64,000 nt of DNA from Grammothele lineata (taxonomy: Eukaryota; Basidiomycota; Agaricomycetes; Polyporales; Polyporaceae): NCBI GenBank assembly GCA_002150815.3, contig NDFF03000050.1, positions 1-64,000 of the forward strand, given 5' to 3'. Shown here piece by piece: positions 1-11,953 of the stretch. The notes under the pieces were generated by a model, which saw only the letters and a list, made by a program, of their open reading frames with translations, was not told where the DNA came from and made no database searches. Each line of letters starts with the position of its first letter. Position 1 is the first letter of the stretch. Position numbers and translations under genes: made by a program.

Positions 1-1687
1 CAAGATGCGCCCATGTATCTTGCTTAGAACTGAGTTGAGAGGGGTAGGGAACATCTGGTGAGGGGAGGGCAGTGAGTACTACACAATGGTAGTGAGAGTC
101 TCGGAGCTATCGGTGCAGGTGTGCCCTACCTACTATGTGATAATTCAAAATAGAACTAAGAGATACATTAAGATGCAGTGGATATAGAACATCCGGAAGC
201 ATTATGCCCTCCCGGAAGAGAATGCTCAGTGCTGCTGGATTGGAGGCTTGTATCACTAATACAACTAGTGGAGTAAGCATGATATATCATTATGTTCTAC
301 TGTACAAAAAATCGCGCGGAGCGGACACGAGGGGGAGGAGATAGTCGAGCTCATCGTGCCCGACAGTGAGCACGAGTGCAGGCGCGATGAGCGCCGACCA
401 GTGGGCGCGCGGGGTGCGACAGCGGCAACAGTGTGGCGCCGGTGATGCCAGCTCCCGGCGACGTTCCCACAGGCGAGCTCCCAAGCGCTGGGGGACTTGT
501 CGCGCCCGAGACAAGTGCTGTTTGCTGAGTGAATTGCTGGGTCGGGGGAGCATAAATATCCCTAGCTAATTAGCTACGTGTTCGCGTCCCCAACCCTTAG
601 CTAAAATGTCGGGTTAATGGTGACGCCCAGGTGCTCTCACACGTGTCGTAACGCGCCGTGCGTGGCCGCCTACGCGCGTACAATACTTAGCGCTCTCCAG
701 TCGCTGTGCAGCGTAGCGCAGGGTAGGTACGCGTGGCAGCTCTTAGGCTGCGGTGATGCTGAGTAGTTGACTGGGTCATGGATAGAGCTGAGCATAGACG
801 CTGTAGCTGTAGGACGGCAGCGGTTATTTGTGAGTAAACATTCAGTAGAAGCCACGTACTGCATCAGAGGACGACGGTGAGAAAATATTTCTTGAATACA
901 GCAGACAAAGACAATACGTACTGACTAGCACACGCGACGGATGCGGCTCATACGCGTGCAGAAAGTCGCGCCCGTCTCGCACGCCCTCGTCTCGCACACC
1001 TCTCTCCCACTTCCTGTCTGCTCATGCTCTCCTGAAAGCCGCTGCGGCTCCTTGCGCACAGGCGGCGCTCTCCCGAAAACCCCTTTCGTTTCTACAACGT
1101 CTCAAACAGCGCACGCACCGGGTTCATGAGTTAGTACACCCCGCACGCCCAGCGTGTATTCGCCTTCATTACGATATTTTAGCTGCTGCGACCCGGCGCT
1201 CCGTGGCGGCAGGGGCAACATCTTGGATATTCCAGTGACGGGAACGCGCGTCTGAGCGGGGTCTGACGCAGAGCTCACGAGGGCGGTACCGTGAGTGGGA
1301 AAGGGTCCTGCGCGTCGTTTAGATCATAGATGGGCCCTGGCGAGAGGGGACTCGGCCCAGGCAGCCCGGCCGGTCGATGACTCTCGCGCCACTATGGATG
1401 AAACGCACTCGAGGAACGAGCACAATCACTGATATACCATAGGACTGGAGGGCGAGGCAAGCGAGGAGAAAGAGCGAAGACGAGGAGCGATCTCGCCCGG
1501 GCGGTTGCGCCGAGCACGCTACTGCATCTAGCACGTGCCATCCCGACGCTTCGGAGCATATTCACCCGGTACGGATGAGACTGACGCGTCGCGCGCACGC
1601 GTCCTTGGGCGTCTCTCCGTCCTCTCCTCGCCGCTTCCCTTGCCTTCTCATCTTCCTACCTTTTTCCTCCACTCTCATCCGATCACC
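1..1687. other. 5' intergenic stretch, no gene recognised
   Basis: No reading frame here gives a recognisable protein. The short ORFs on both strands are GC-rich or low in complexity and lack paired splice signals. The last 100 bases before the UMP1 start are pyrimidine-rich, as expected of a fungal core promoter or 5' leader. Confidence 0.5.
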
Positions 1688-2369
1688 ATGGTACGGTATT
1701 ACGATCGTCTCCAAACATGTACGCTGAACTCTACTCCAGGATCCCCTCCGCATCGTCCCCACGAACGGCCCCAAAGTCGCCACAACCCATGACACGACCA
1801 ACAGCTTTGGCCTGCACGACACCCTCAAGCATGGGCCTCGGAGTCTCGCAGCGGAGGCGACTGCTACTTCTACTATCAAGGACCGCCTAGAGAACGTACG
1901 TCTTCTTTTTCTCGTTTCCTGTATCCCTCTCACCGGGCGGCGCGTGCAGTGGGAGGCGACCCAGGACGCTCTGAAGCTGCAGATGCAGCGACAGCTCTTC
2001 GGGCTGCACATGCCCATGCGCCTCCTCATGGAGCGCAAGATCGTCAGCCAGGTTCGTCCCTTCCCTGTTTCTTTCTCTCGTCTCCACGATCCCCGTGCCA
2101 AACCGTCTCTTCTATTCCTCCGCGCGTCCGTACGTCCGTGCCGCAGAACTCGCACATGCCCATCCTCCCTCAATCGAACCTCCACCTCGACATCCTCATG
2201 GGCCGGGATGAGGCACTCGACTGTGCGGACTTCATGATGCCCGGTGCGTTCGCCTTCCCTGCACTCTGCCAGCCGCGATCGTGTGCACTCATGTACGCGC
2301 GTCGCAGCGTCGGAGATGACCCAGTCGATGGACATCCACGCCGACATGGAGAAGAAGCTGCGCATGTAG
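1688..2369 (+). CDS. UMP1: Proteasome maturation factor UMP1 (POMP)
   Basis: This is the short-lived chaperone that assists assembly of 20S proteasome half-mers and is degraded on completion (family knowledge). The model has five exons: 1688-1690, 1740-1895, 1950-2051, 2147-2243 and 2308-2369. It gives 139 residues, close to the yeast length of about 148. The C-terminal half carries the family core: LHMPMRLLMERK, then LPQSNLHLDILMGRDE, then an acidic tail. The N-terminus reads DPLRIVP after the first Met, followed by a SFGLHDTLKHGPRS block. Exon 1 is only the ATG. The frame upstream of DPLRIVP hits a TGA, so a 49-nt intron starting gtacgg right after ATG is needed. The next gene downstream is the PARP, on the same strand. 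Family call is firm; the ATG-only exon is inferred. Confidence 0.9.
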
Positions 2370-3066
2370 ATGAACCCCTCCACTTCATCCCTGCTTCTCC
2401 ACTTTCCTGCACTGTGTCTTCCGTGGAATGTAGATCTACCCGCCTGTACTTCGCGTACTCGACGCCGACGCGCGTAATACACTGTATACTACCACACTTC
2501 CCATCCTCTGAAGAGCCTCATGCATTGCCGCCCTTATCTCCGCCACGCCGACGTACGCATACACCGCCTCCGTCCATCGACAGTGACTCCACCCGACTCG
2601 ACCGATACACCTGACCCGCGCCCTCTTCCCAAAAAGGCACATACCGACGCCCCGCGCCCGATTTCTCCGGTGGGGCGGCGGGAGGTCCTGCCGAATCGGG
2701 GCGCTCCCGCCTGATGGCGCACTACGGGGTTCCCAGGCAAGCCACCGAACGCCGGGGCTCGGCCGCTCCTCCTGCCACAAGCGGACCACAATGGCGGAAA
2801 ACGCGTCCGTCCCTCGCGAATCCGAGTCCCCTGGGCGTGAGTATATAAACGGGGGCACGCGCGAGCGACGTGACCGCGCCACGATCACGCACCCTCGCAC
2901 CCCGCATTGTCCTTGGACCTTGGACGCGTCCGTTCGTCTGTGCAGCTTGACTCTTGAACTCGAACCACGACCACCGACCACCGCCTGGTGCCCACCCATT
3001 CCCTACCCCCACCTCCCTGCTTTTCGACGCGCATACACCCACCCCTATCACTCGTGAACGTGAATT
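2370..3066 (+). promoter_or_regulatory. UMP1-PARP intergenic region with a TATA box
   Basis: The spacer between the UMP1 stop and the PARP start. At 2841-2850 there is a good TATA-like element (gtatataaac), about 220 bases before the PARP ATG, followed by a C/T-rich stretch at 2940-3060 typical of fungal transcription starts. No gene recognised here. The start site itself is inferred. Confidence 0.55.
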
Positions 3067-6000
3067 ATGCCTCCTCGCAAGAAACCCACGACCGCCTCCG
3101 CCTCTCAGCCCGACGGCTGCCCAGCCCCCGCCGCCCCAACGCGCTCCAGCGGCCGCACGCGCGCACCGTCCGCCAAGGCCGTCGCAGTCGCTACCGTCGC
3201 CGCCGCCGCTATGGCGAAACCCTGTACCAGGGTCAAGGCGACCGGCAAGGTTCGAGGGAAACGCGCGCGGGAGGAGGTCGATGAGGATGAGGCGGAGGTG
3301 AACGGAGAGGAGGAAGAGAAAGACGGGAAGGACGAGAACGATGAGCAGGACGAGGAGAAGGAGAAGGACGAGGAGGACGAGGAGGAGCCCCCTGCGAAGA
3401 AGGCGCGTGCGGCGGGCGGGGCGAAGGCTACGAAGGGCGGGAAGGCTGCTGCTGCGAAAACGGCGAAGGGGAAGGGGAAGACGAAGACGGCGAAGGGAAA
3501 GGCGAAGACGAAGGCTGCAGACGCGGATGAAGATGGGGACGTCGATATGGACGGGAATGCGGTAGATGGGGCGGACGACGCGAAAGATGCGAAGGACGAA
3601 GAAGACGAGGAGGAGAAAAGGCCCGCGAGCAAGAAGAAGCCTGCGAGCAAGGCGGCCGCGGCGAAGGGCAAAGCTAAGGCCGTGGACGTCGCGGACCTCC
3701 CGCAGAAAATGGTGAGCACCGTCACTTAGGACTCCTTTGACCACCCAGTTCTCCTTGTACCCTTGACCACCCCGCGCGCATCACACTGCCTACTTCCCTG
3801 ACCACCCTACGCGCCCTCCTCGCTCTCGCCACACTCTCTTTCACTCCGAGACTAACCCCCGTCCTCGCCACAGGTCACGGTCCTCAAGCGCGGCGCGGCG
3901 CCCGTGGACGAGCATTCCGGCATGGTCGACACGCACCAGGTGCTCGTGACGCCCGAGGGCGTGTGGGACGCGACGCTCAACCAGGCCAACATCGCGAAGA
4001 ACGCGAACAAGTGCGTTTCCTCTTCTCTTTCTCTCTCTCCCCGCGCTCCCTCTTTTCCCTCTTTCGTCATATCGGCGCGCATAGAGGGAGCGACGCTAAC
4101 ACGCACGCGAACACAGGTTCTATGTCCTGCAAGTCATCCACCCGATCGGGAACGCCCAGGCCTGCACGCTCTTCACGCGCTGGGGGCGTGTCGGCGAGCG
4201 CGGCCAGAGCCAGACCAAGGTCCGTCCTCTCCCCTCTCCTTTCCTCCCCCGTGTTCCCGCTGGTGTCGTCGATATGGGACACTGACGCGCAAATCGCATT
4301 TGGCAGGGCCCCTGGGCGCCCGCACAGGCCGTCCGCGAGTTCAAGAGCCAGTTCTCGAAGAAGGCCGGGGTGGCTTGGGAGAACCGCGTCGGTATGGTGC
4401 CTAAGAAGGGTGCGTCCTTGTCCCATCCTAGCTTATTACCGATTGGAGCAAAAAAGAACTCAACATTTCTTGTGCGTCTGCGTATAGGGAAGTACACGTG
4501 GGTGGAGAAGTCATACGACGACGAAGACGACGAGAAGGACGAGGCGAAGCCCAAGTCAAAGGCTGCCGGGAAGGGGAAGGAGGTAGAGGCAGAGGAAAAG
4601 ATCCCCGATTGTACGCTGGAAAGGGAGATCCAGGTATGTCGTCGTCGTCTCGTGAGCAGAGTGCGAAAACGCTGAGTGGAGAGGACAGGTCCTGGTTAAG
4701 CTCATCTTCAACTCTTCGTACGTATAGATCCGCATATAGAAGGGTATTCGCTGACGGTGTTGCAGAATGATGGACTCCGTGCTCTCGTCGATGAACTACG
4801 ACGCGAACAAGCTCCCGCTTGGTACGCATTCTCTCTTCCTCATCGTCTCATCTACATTACTGACGTATTCTCCCAAACATGCAGGCAAGCTCGCCAAGTC
4901 CACCATCCTGAGCGGTTTCGCGGCGCTCAAGGTACTGGCGGAGGTCATCAACCAGCCCGACGGCACCGTCGCCCGAGATAATGGTGGCTACCGGCGCGCG
5001 TGCGAGGAACTTACCGGTCGATACTACTCGTATGTCTCCTCCCTCTTCCCCGCTCGCTCCCCCACTGAACTCGTCCAGGATCATCCCCCACGTCTTCGGG
5101 CGCAACCGCCCCATAACGATCGACTCCCCCGAACGACTCAAAAAAGAGCTCGAGCTCGTCGACGCCCTCGGGGACATGGAAGTCGCCTCCAAGCTCCTCT
5201 CTTCCACCTCCTCCCTCCCACGCGACGCCTCCGGGGCCCCGATCAATCCGCTCGACGCGCGCTTCCGCTCGCTGGCGCTCTCGCGCATGGACGTGGTAAG
5301 GAAGGGCAGCGCGGAGTTCGGGGCGCTGCAGGCGTATGCGAGGGACACGCATGGGGCGACGCATAGGCATTATGGGGTGGAAGTGTTGAGTGCGTTTAGG
5401 GTCGAGCGGTGCGTCTTCTTAATCTCGGTGGCCTGGGTTGGAAGTCGTGGTGGCTGACGTGCGGTGGTTTAACAGGGAGGACGAGACGCGCGCGTGGAAT
5501 GCGGCAGGCTTCGAGGGCCTCGGAAACGGGGAACGTATGCTCCTCTGGCACGGATCGCGTACGACGAACTTTGCGGGTATCCTCAAGCAAGGGCTGCGTA
5601 TCGCCCCGCCGGAAGGTGAGCACTTGCAGGTATCGGACGTTCATCCCTTCCTCTGGACTGACGCTTTGTCTGCGATAGCCCCCGTCACTGGGTACATGTT
5701 CGGAAAAGGTGTCTACTTTGCTGACGTGAGTGTTCTCCCTTGCGCGCGTACTCTATCTCACGACCCCTCACTACCTACGTCCCGCGTGTTCGCAGATGAT
5801 GTCCAAGTCGGCCAACTACTGCCACGCCTAGTACGTGCCATCGCCCCGACGCTCTCCGCTCCGCCGCTGACGCACTGCACCCTCTGCCAGCCTCAGTGAC
5901 AACACCGGCCTGCTCCTCCTCTGCGAAGTCGCAGTGAAGCCCTTCTTTGAGCAACACCAAGCGAACTACAACGCCGACGCGGACTGCAGGAAAGCTGGGG

Positions 6001-6366
6001 GACGGTACGTCTCCCTCCCTCTCTCCTTATCTCCCTCTGTCTGTTCTCTACTGGGCGCTGACCGCACAACGCATCACACAGAGCGACGCTCGGCCTCGGG
6101 CGCACTCAGCCGGGGGCGTGGCAGGACGCAGGCACGGCGCTCGACCACCCCGAGCTGCGTGGGTGTCAGATGCCCAAGGGTCCTGGGAAGGACGTGAATG
6201 ATCCCAAGGTGTACTTGCAGTACAATGAGGTGCGTCCCTGCTCCCCATTCATTTTGGAACGAGAGAGCGGACGGTGCTAACGATGACGACGTCGTGGGGA
6301 TAGTACATCGTGTACGACCCGGCCCAGATCCGCTTGAGGTACTTGTTAATGGTCAAGATGCAGTGA
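3067..6366 (+). CDS. Poly(ADP-ribose) polymerase with WGR, regulatory and catalytic domains
   Basis: Transfers ADP-ribose from NAD+ to proteins, usually in nuclear DNA-damage signalling (family knowledge). The model has 15 exons: 3067-3711, 3874-4010, 4117-4219, 4307-4409, 4488-4633, 4689-4717, 4766-4821, 4885-5029, 5079-5408, 5476-5615, 5679-5725, 5796-5830, 5891-6004, 6082-6229 and 6304-6366. It gives 746 residues. Residues 1-215 are a Lys/Ala-rich and Asp/Glu-rich low-complexity tail with no zinc finger or BRCT motif. The WGR domain follows (about 216-330, with FTRWGRVG). The helical regulatory domain starts near 378 (VLVKLIFN) and the ADP-ribosyltransferase domain covers about 500-746. 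The H-Y-E catalytic triad is complete: H590 in LLWHGSR, Y624 in GKGVYFAD and E726 in QYNEYIVYD. Two decayed copies lie downstream at 12.4 and 19.0 kb, so this is the only working copy in the window. Confidence 0.93.
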
Positions 6367-6892
6367 CGGCGTGCTCCGGTCTAGATGGGAGCTATGGGAA
6401 GGGAGGGACGAAGATAGTGTATACCCGTATATTGTGCGTTTCGTTTGCTCGCTGATGTATCTGTGTTGTAGAGCATCCCGTATATCTAGAGCATGTGCTT
6501 GTGCTATATTCGTGAGGGAAACCGCTACGTAGCGATCTGACAAGTACAGTTCGGCAATGTCCTAACGCTACGCGACTAAGATAACCGCGTCCATCGAAAC
6601 TGGTGGAACGAGGAAGATTCAGATACGAGCTGTATACACTACGGCTCTTCGACCGCCGGCATCGGAGTCGTGTACAGCCGTCAGTAGTCCAACATCCCCT
6701 CGACGTGCTACCTCTCTGCTCTCGGTACGAACTCCCCGAACCCCTCCTCCGGCGGGACGATCCGCAGCTGCTCCAGCGTGCCGAATTGACGGACGGCCGC
6801 AGAGAGTAGCTGAATGTGGAAAGATGCTCATGAGAACTCGTTGACATCGACGTCAAGCTGTGGTTGGCACGTATCTGTGTGAGTCCGTCGCG
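6367..6892. other. PARP 3' flank and F-box remnant region
   Basis: Holds the PARP 3' untranslated region and a decayed F-box 3' end (listed separately). The same flank can be followed at 13.70-14.0 kb downstream of the PARP pseudogene, with matching words such as gcttgtgct and a shared tgagggaaa block. Duplication therefore included non-coding DNA. Confidence 0.6.
6575..6810 (-). pseudogene. 3'-terminal remnant of an F-box gene
   Basis: On the minus strand this encodes only the last part of an F-box protein of the type found at 14005-15994. Both share a tail reading VEGMLDYWRLYTT, an FVPR.ERW motif just before it, and a RIVPPEE/RVVPPEE-like block. The match runs on into the 3' flank, then stops near 6800, so about 1.7 kb of coding sequence is missing. 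It sits directly after the PARP, just as the full-length copy sits directly after the PARP pseudogene. I read it as the leftover of an old PARP/F-box block whose F-box gene was deleted. It is too short to encode a product. Confidence 0.8.
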
Positions 6893-9004
6893 TCATGGAT
6901 AACCAAACATGTCTCGCCGCTCCTTGATTCCGAAGAATGACCTTTGACTGACGGGCATTCCATAATCTCTCTCACTGTCACACGGCTTGGGGGGCGACCA
7001 GTACTTGGTAGCGTCAGAGATCCCACCCCATGGCGGCCCGCGCTCGAACGGTTCAAGGGGTGTCCCCGGCTCCGGGAGCACGAACTCCTCCACGAGCGAT
7101 CCCAGCGGTGCCAGCTGGTCGCGCGCGGAGAACACCGAAGAATGCGGGTCCCGCTTCCACGTCTCTGCGGACTCTATGTCGATGTTCGGCTGCACGGCGA
7201 TTCGACGCAGTGGGACTCCGAGGTGTCTTCGCGCGTTAGCGATGCCTACCAGCTCCAGCGCAAAGCGAGATGCGGCGAGCTGTATGTTCGGTTGATTGTC
7301 GTTAACGGGAACAGAAGCGGTGACTGTCAGGGACTCGAGGTCGGGACAAAGGGCGGGGCCAACGGAGAGTGCGGCACGGAGGCTGGTAAGAGGACGTAAT
7401 AAATGCTCCACATACGGCTCTTCGGAGGACCATGCAGGGTGGTCGAGATTGAGTACAAGCGAGAGGGCTCGAAGGCGTGGAAGAGCGACAAAGAAGGAAG
7501 AGGGAATATCGCGTTCAACGAAATCGAAAGAGGCGGAATAGAGGAAGACGGAGGTTAATTCGGAGAATGGGACGATCGCCTGGAGGTGATCCGAGAGCCA
7601 CGTTAATGGTTCACTTTGGCACCAGAACGGACGCCCCTCGGGACCTCGGCGGAACCAGAGCGATGAGGCAGGACTCCTTGCAAAGATGCATAACCGATCC
7701 GTGCTGAGAGCGGCCTCCAAGTGTGTAGCGCCCTCGACGGGGCTGGCAGCCTGCAGCAGCCTAGAAAAGACCTCAGCCATACTCCACCCTATACGCATTT
7801 CGTCCAGGTATAGAGTCGTGGTGGGTGGAAAGTCGAGGCATTTGAGGATTGATATGGCACAATCGAGGGCTGACGAGGTGAATGTGATGGAACGCATATA
7901 AGACAAATGGAATTGATCTGGAGTAACATCCAGACCGCCTGCGCAGGCCTCCAACGAGCTAACTTTGTTCATGATTAACACCTCAAGACAGGGTGCGCGC
8001 GAAAGAAGGAAGATCAGATCGCGGAGGGAGCGGGAGAGCCAAGTTAGACTCAGATGTGTGAGGTTTGGAAATTGATTGGTAGGGATCCAGGATATGGCGG
8101 AAGAGGGTGCTAGAGCCAAGGCACATAAGCGGCTAATTGGACGGCTAAAGAGAGTGATTCGGATGGGACGATGAGGAGGTTTTTGATTATGACTGTCACG
8201 GATATCGAGACATATCTTGGGTTCGTTTATAACAGACTCGGTGAAGAGGTGAATAATGTGTGGAAGGGGGTTGTCGCCGTGAGAATAGAGATTGACTCCT
8301 ACGAAGAGGTCCAACCGTTCGACGACGTGTTGATTAAGCACTTGGAGATCTGGAAATTGCCCTGCCATCGGCGGGTCCTTCGACGTCACAACATATGCCA
8401 TGAAAACATCCAAGGGAAGGGATCCCGCCCTATTGATGAAGGCGTGAAAACAATCCCCGTGTAAGTTGTCTACACGGGTCCATAGAGCAGGGGAGCTAAG
8501 AGCTAAATCTCTCCATCGCGAGCAGACGTGAGTGACTGCAACGAGGGACGTGATGTCCACGTCGGTACGGAAACACCAATCAGAAGAGAAATGTGGGGAT
8601 GGGAAGCTGACATTGAGGACAAGCTTGAAGATGAGGACAAGAACCGAGTCCGGAAGACGGCTGATGGATGAATAGGCGAAATTCAAGTGGCGTTTAAGCC
8701 TTTTGACGACGCCGTTCACGAGGGCGACCTGCTCCATTATCTGAGATACGAACAGCGAATCAGACAAAGTCTGAATGGCGTTGTTACTGCGTCATTAGCG
8801 TTCGCTTGCTCACCTTAGCAGATTGCGAAGCTCGTGCATCCTTGTCCATCCACGGACCGGCGGATCTGAAGGGGACAACGGCATCATGATACACTGTAAG
8901 CCACATCTAAACTTGACAACAAACGCTATGTCATACCCTATCCGTGATATTGCTGTTGTAGCTAGCGTGTTGACTTCATCTATTGCCGAAAGCACAGCGG
9001 ACAT
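6893..9004 (-). CDS. F-box-like protein, gamma-1 copy
   Basis: Candidate substrate-recognition subunit of an SCF ubiquitin ligase (family inference). Exons on the minus strand are 8937-9004, 8814-8865 and 6893-8740, giving 655 residues. The F-box-like motif starts near residue 66 (ISRLPDSVLVLIFKL) and continues to VCSRWRDLALSSPALW; the rest is a degenerate leucine-rich-like body. Exon 1 ends in phase 2 and the long exon starts in phase 0, as in the paralogues, but the middle exon is 52 nt rather than 10. The extra 42 nt stay in frame. It most resembles the next gene (9783-11953): both have (L/A).VGIANAR/ARKRMG-type blocks, PLRR, and a tail with DA(T/S)KYW. A TATTTAAAT element lies about 75 bases upstream of the start. 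The long exon is secure; the two small exons are inferred. Confidence 0.82.
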
Positions 9005-9782
9005 CTTAACTGTGGCACGTCACGGTTGACTGAAGTTTCAGTTGAATCGCCGAGTCCTGCGGCTATGGCACTGCAGCGACGTATTTAAATCACTGGGCTA
9101 ACCGTCGAGCTCTCAACTAATCACTTACAGTATGGATGGAGCAGTATACGTATACACAAAATCGTGGGGCCAGTGCGCTGTGCAGCCGCCAATTGAACCG
9201 ACGATAGTCACGTAGCCGTGGTCGGAAGGTGTGGCACAAGTTGAAAGTCGTGAGTGGTCGCACGAACGCGCGGCGGGGTCCGGGTTACGTCACGTTGCAC
9301 GCGTAGCATAACGCGTGACAGACGCGTGATGTCACTGGCAGCCCGAAGCTCACGACATCATCATGCCGGCAACCACATGTCCGACGGATGGTCATGCAGC
9401 TCAGCATCCACTTGATCCCCGCTGTCTACCGCCGCACTGCACTAACGAAGCATCACGATATTTGTCTTACTAGCACTCGGTATAAGTAGCGTTGAACTTC
9501 GCTGAGTCGCCGGAGGCGACGAGTTGCGAAGGTCCGATTCTTGAGCAATGAGGATCGCGGCTGCTAATCTGGCAGCGGATTCAATACGCGACGAACAACG
9601 AGTTACACCAGTCGAGAAAAATAGCAATGCTACTGATTTCGAAAACACTAATTAGCTACGTGAACCAAACGTGAACCTAAACACAGGCCGGAACGTTAGC
9701 AGTCATACTACCACGAACGAGACTAATCTAAGGGTACGTACCACTACCACCATCGCGAGTTGCCCATGATGCGAGCGGGTCC
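9005..9782. other. Intergenic stretch, no gene recognised
   Basis: Lies between the divergent ends of two F-box genes, holding the promoter of gamma-1 and the 3' flank of gamma-2. Short ORFs on both strands have no recognisable product. A TATTTAAAT motif at about 9080 is placed to serve the gene at 6893-9004. Confidence 0.5.
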
Positions 9783-11953
9783 TTACAAGTTGAACGGAAT
9801 CCCCATAACGACAGGCCAACCCATTTGCGCTACAGTGAGCTGCTTGGCCGACGCATCTTCGACGGTCCAGTACTTCGACGCGTCAACGATCCCCCACGAC
9901 GACTGCCGTCCAAAGGGTCCGATGGGGATGCCCGGATCCGGAAGGTAGTATTCCTCCACGAGCGTCGGCAGCGCGGCGGCGAGCTCGATGCGCGCGCTGA
10001 ATATCTCTGATGAGGGATCCTTCTTCCACACCTCCGAGTCGTTGGGGTTGACGTTCGCTTGCACGGAGAGGCGGCGGAGCGGAAGGCCCATCCGTTTTCG
10101 AGCGGCAACGATCGTTAGAATTTCAGCGGCAAGTGCTAGGCTTGCGTCGCTGGTAGACTCCTCGATCATCTCGATTGGGGGCGACGCTGTAATACTGAGA
10201 GAGCTGAGGCGCATGCAGACGGCGGGGACCAACGAGAGGGCTGTACGTAGGCTCCTGACGGGCTGCAGGAATGCATCGGTCGTCTCGAAGATGATTGCGT
10301 TGCGCGTGATGTTGAGGACTAAGGAGAGGTCTTGGAGATGCGGAAGGGCTTCAAAGAGCGCTAAGGGAAGCTCGCGCAGTTCGGAGCACCCTGACGCTGG
10401 GAAGAGGAACATGGAAGTGATATCAGAGAACGCGATATATTGTCGAAGATCAAGCACCCAGTTGAGCGGTTGTGGGTTGTCTTCGCAGACGGGACGCTCC
10501 ACTATAAGGCGCAGTCCTGAGGAAGTGCCTTCGGTAAGAATGCCCAATCGTTCGTCATCCACCACAGCGTCCAAATGAGCCGCGTCGCGTATAGGGGGGA
10601 AGATCCGTAGCAGGATAGAAGGAATATCCCGTATGTTGTTGTGCGTCTTTATCTTGCCCATGTACAGCCGGATGTTTTCAGGCAAGGAGAGGCGTTCCGA
10701 GATCGCAACCACGGATGCGAAAGATACCAACAAAAATGTGAGTGAACGAAGTCGTACCATCGGCACGAGGGTGTGGTTGGGCGGCGTCAGAGCTGTGGGC
10801 TCCGAGATCTCGTCGCTGATGTGGTCGAGGATCAATACTTCCAGGTTTGGTGCGTGTGACAGCAGCCCTAACAGACTGGCGAGATCGTTGGAGTTCCACG
10901 TAAGATAGAGGTGCGTGAGGCAGGGGAAGTAATTGGCTGGAACCCAGCTTGTGTGCTTGGCATAGCGGAGTGAAAGAGCTCGGAGAGGGCTGATTTCTTC
11001 GCCAAAAAGAGTGATCTGTGCAATGGTCGGATGCAGATCATCATCCCATGATGGCTTCCAGTAGCTACAGTCGCAGGCTGTGAGACATGTTGCCGGGCCA
11101 GGGCCGCATCCGTGTAGCGACTGGAGGAAGGCGATGGCGTCCTCAGATCGAAATCTGTCGACATTAGACAAACGGAGATCCAAGCGGCTGAGACCACGCT
11201 GGCTGAGCGTCTTCACGAAGCGAGGAAAGTCTGCAGTGATGTCTTTGAATCCGTAGGAATCTAATGATAAATGAACGTGCAGAGGAAGCGATTTGGAACG
11301 CTCGGAGAAGCTGTCAAACCGGGGCTTCCACTCGTAGTCCACATGGGTCCAGAGCCCTCGGTATTCGAGCGCAACTGTTCTCCAGGTGCGGCAGACATGG
11401 GTGATAGTGTTGAGCGCGTCAAAATCTACGTCATAGCACAGACTCTCAACGTCGACGTAAGGTAGAGGTGTATCAATAGACGCGAGCTTGAATATCATGA
11501 CGAGGAGAGCCTCAGGTAACCTATGAATGGGAGCGAAGATGTTGAAGAGCGATCGGAGATTGTGAGAGACCGAAGTGAGGCGAGAGATCGCGGTCGTGAT
11601 CTACCAGGGCGCGGTGGCACTTAGACATCGTGGCGGGGCCTCCACAACTCCGGAGAGCTCACCTCTGGTAACCTATAACAGCACGGTGTCGAGTTAGCGA
11701 CGCACATCCACGACAGGTAGCAGCCTGAATAGGTGTATTACATACGTTAATCTGACATGAGAAGTTTGATCCTCCCGAGCCTCGAGTGAGGCTGCCAGCG
11801 CGTCAAGATTTCTCAAGGAGGACAGAAGTGCTTCTCCATCTGCATTCGTTTCCTGCATAAAATGAAGTCAGTTTCATTCTTTGCACGGTCTCAGTTCCTC
11901 GTGATAGGCTAGCTAAAATTTGTTCGATATCAAACGTTTTGAGTACTGACCAT
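9783..11953 (-). CDS. F-box-like protein, gamma-2 copy, with ATG-only first exon
   Basis: Candidate SCF adaptor. Exons on the minus strand are 11951-11953, 11746-11852, 11663-11672 and 9783-11600, giving 645 residues. The F-box-like motif starts near residue 65 (IHRLPEALLVMIFKL) and continues to VCRTWRTVALEYRGLW. The open frame of the long exon begins with no ATG before the F-box, so upstream exons are required. The upstream exon ETNADGEALLSSL ends in phase 2. The 10-nt exon (minus-strand GTTACCAGAG) adds LPE and restores phase 0. The initiator ATG is alone in its exon, before a 98-nt intron starting gtcagt. Closest relative is the gene at 6893-9004. Certain: F-box body. Less certain: the ATG-only exon. 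Confidence 0.82.

Noticed and set aside
1562..2482. 306-codon minus-strand ORF
   Set aside because: It runs antisense to the well-supported UMP1 exons, and its Arg-rich sequence has no recognisable domain.
3105..3725. 206-codon minus-strand ORF rich in Ser, Phe and Ala
   Set aside because: It is the antisense shadow of the low-complexity first PARP exon.
8810..9004. Continuous 64-codon minus-strand ORF as a separate small gene
   Set aside because: It is better explained as exon 1, intron 1 and exon 2 of F-box gamma-1.
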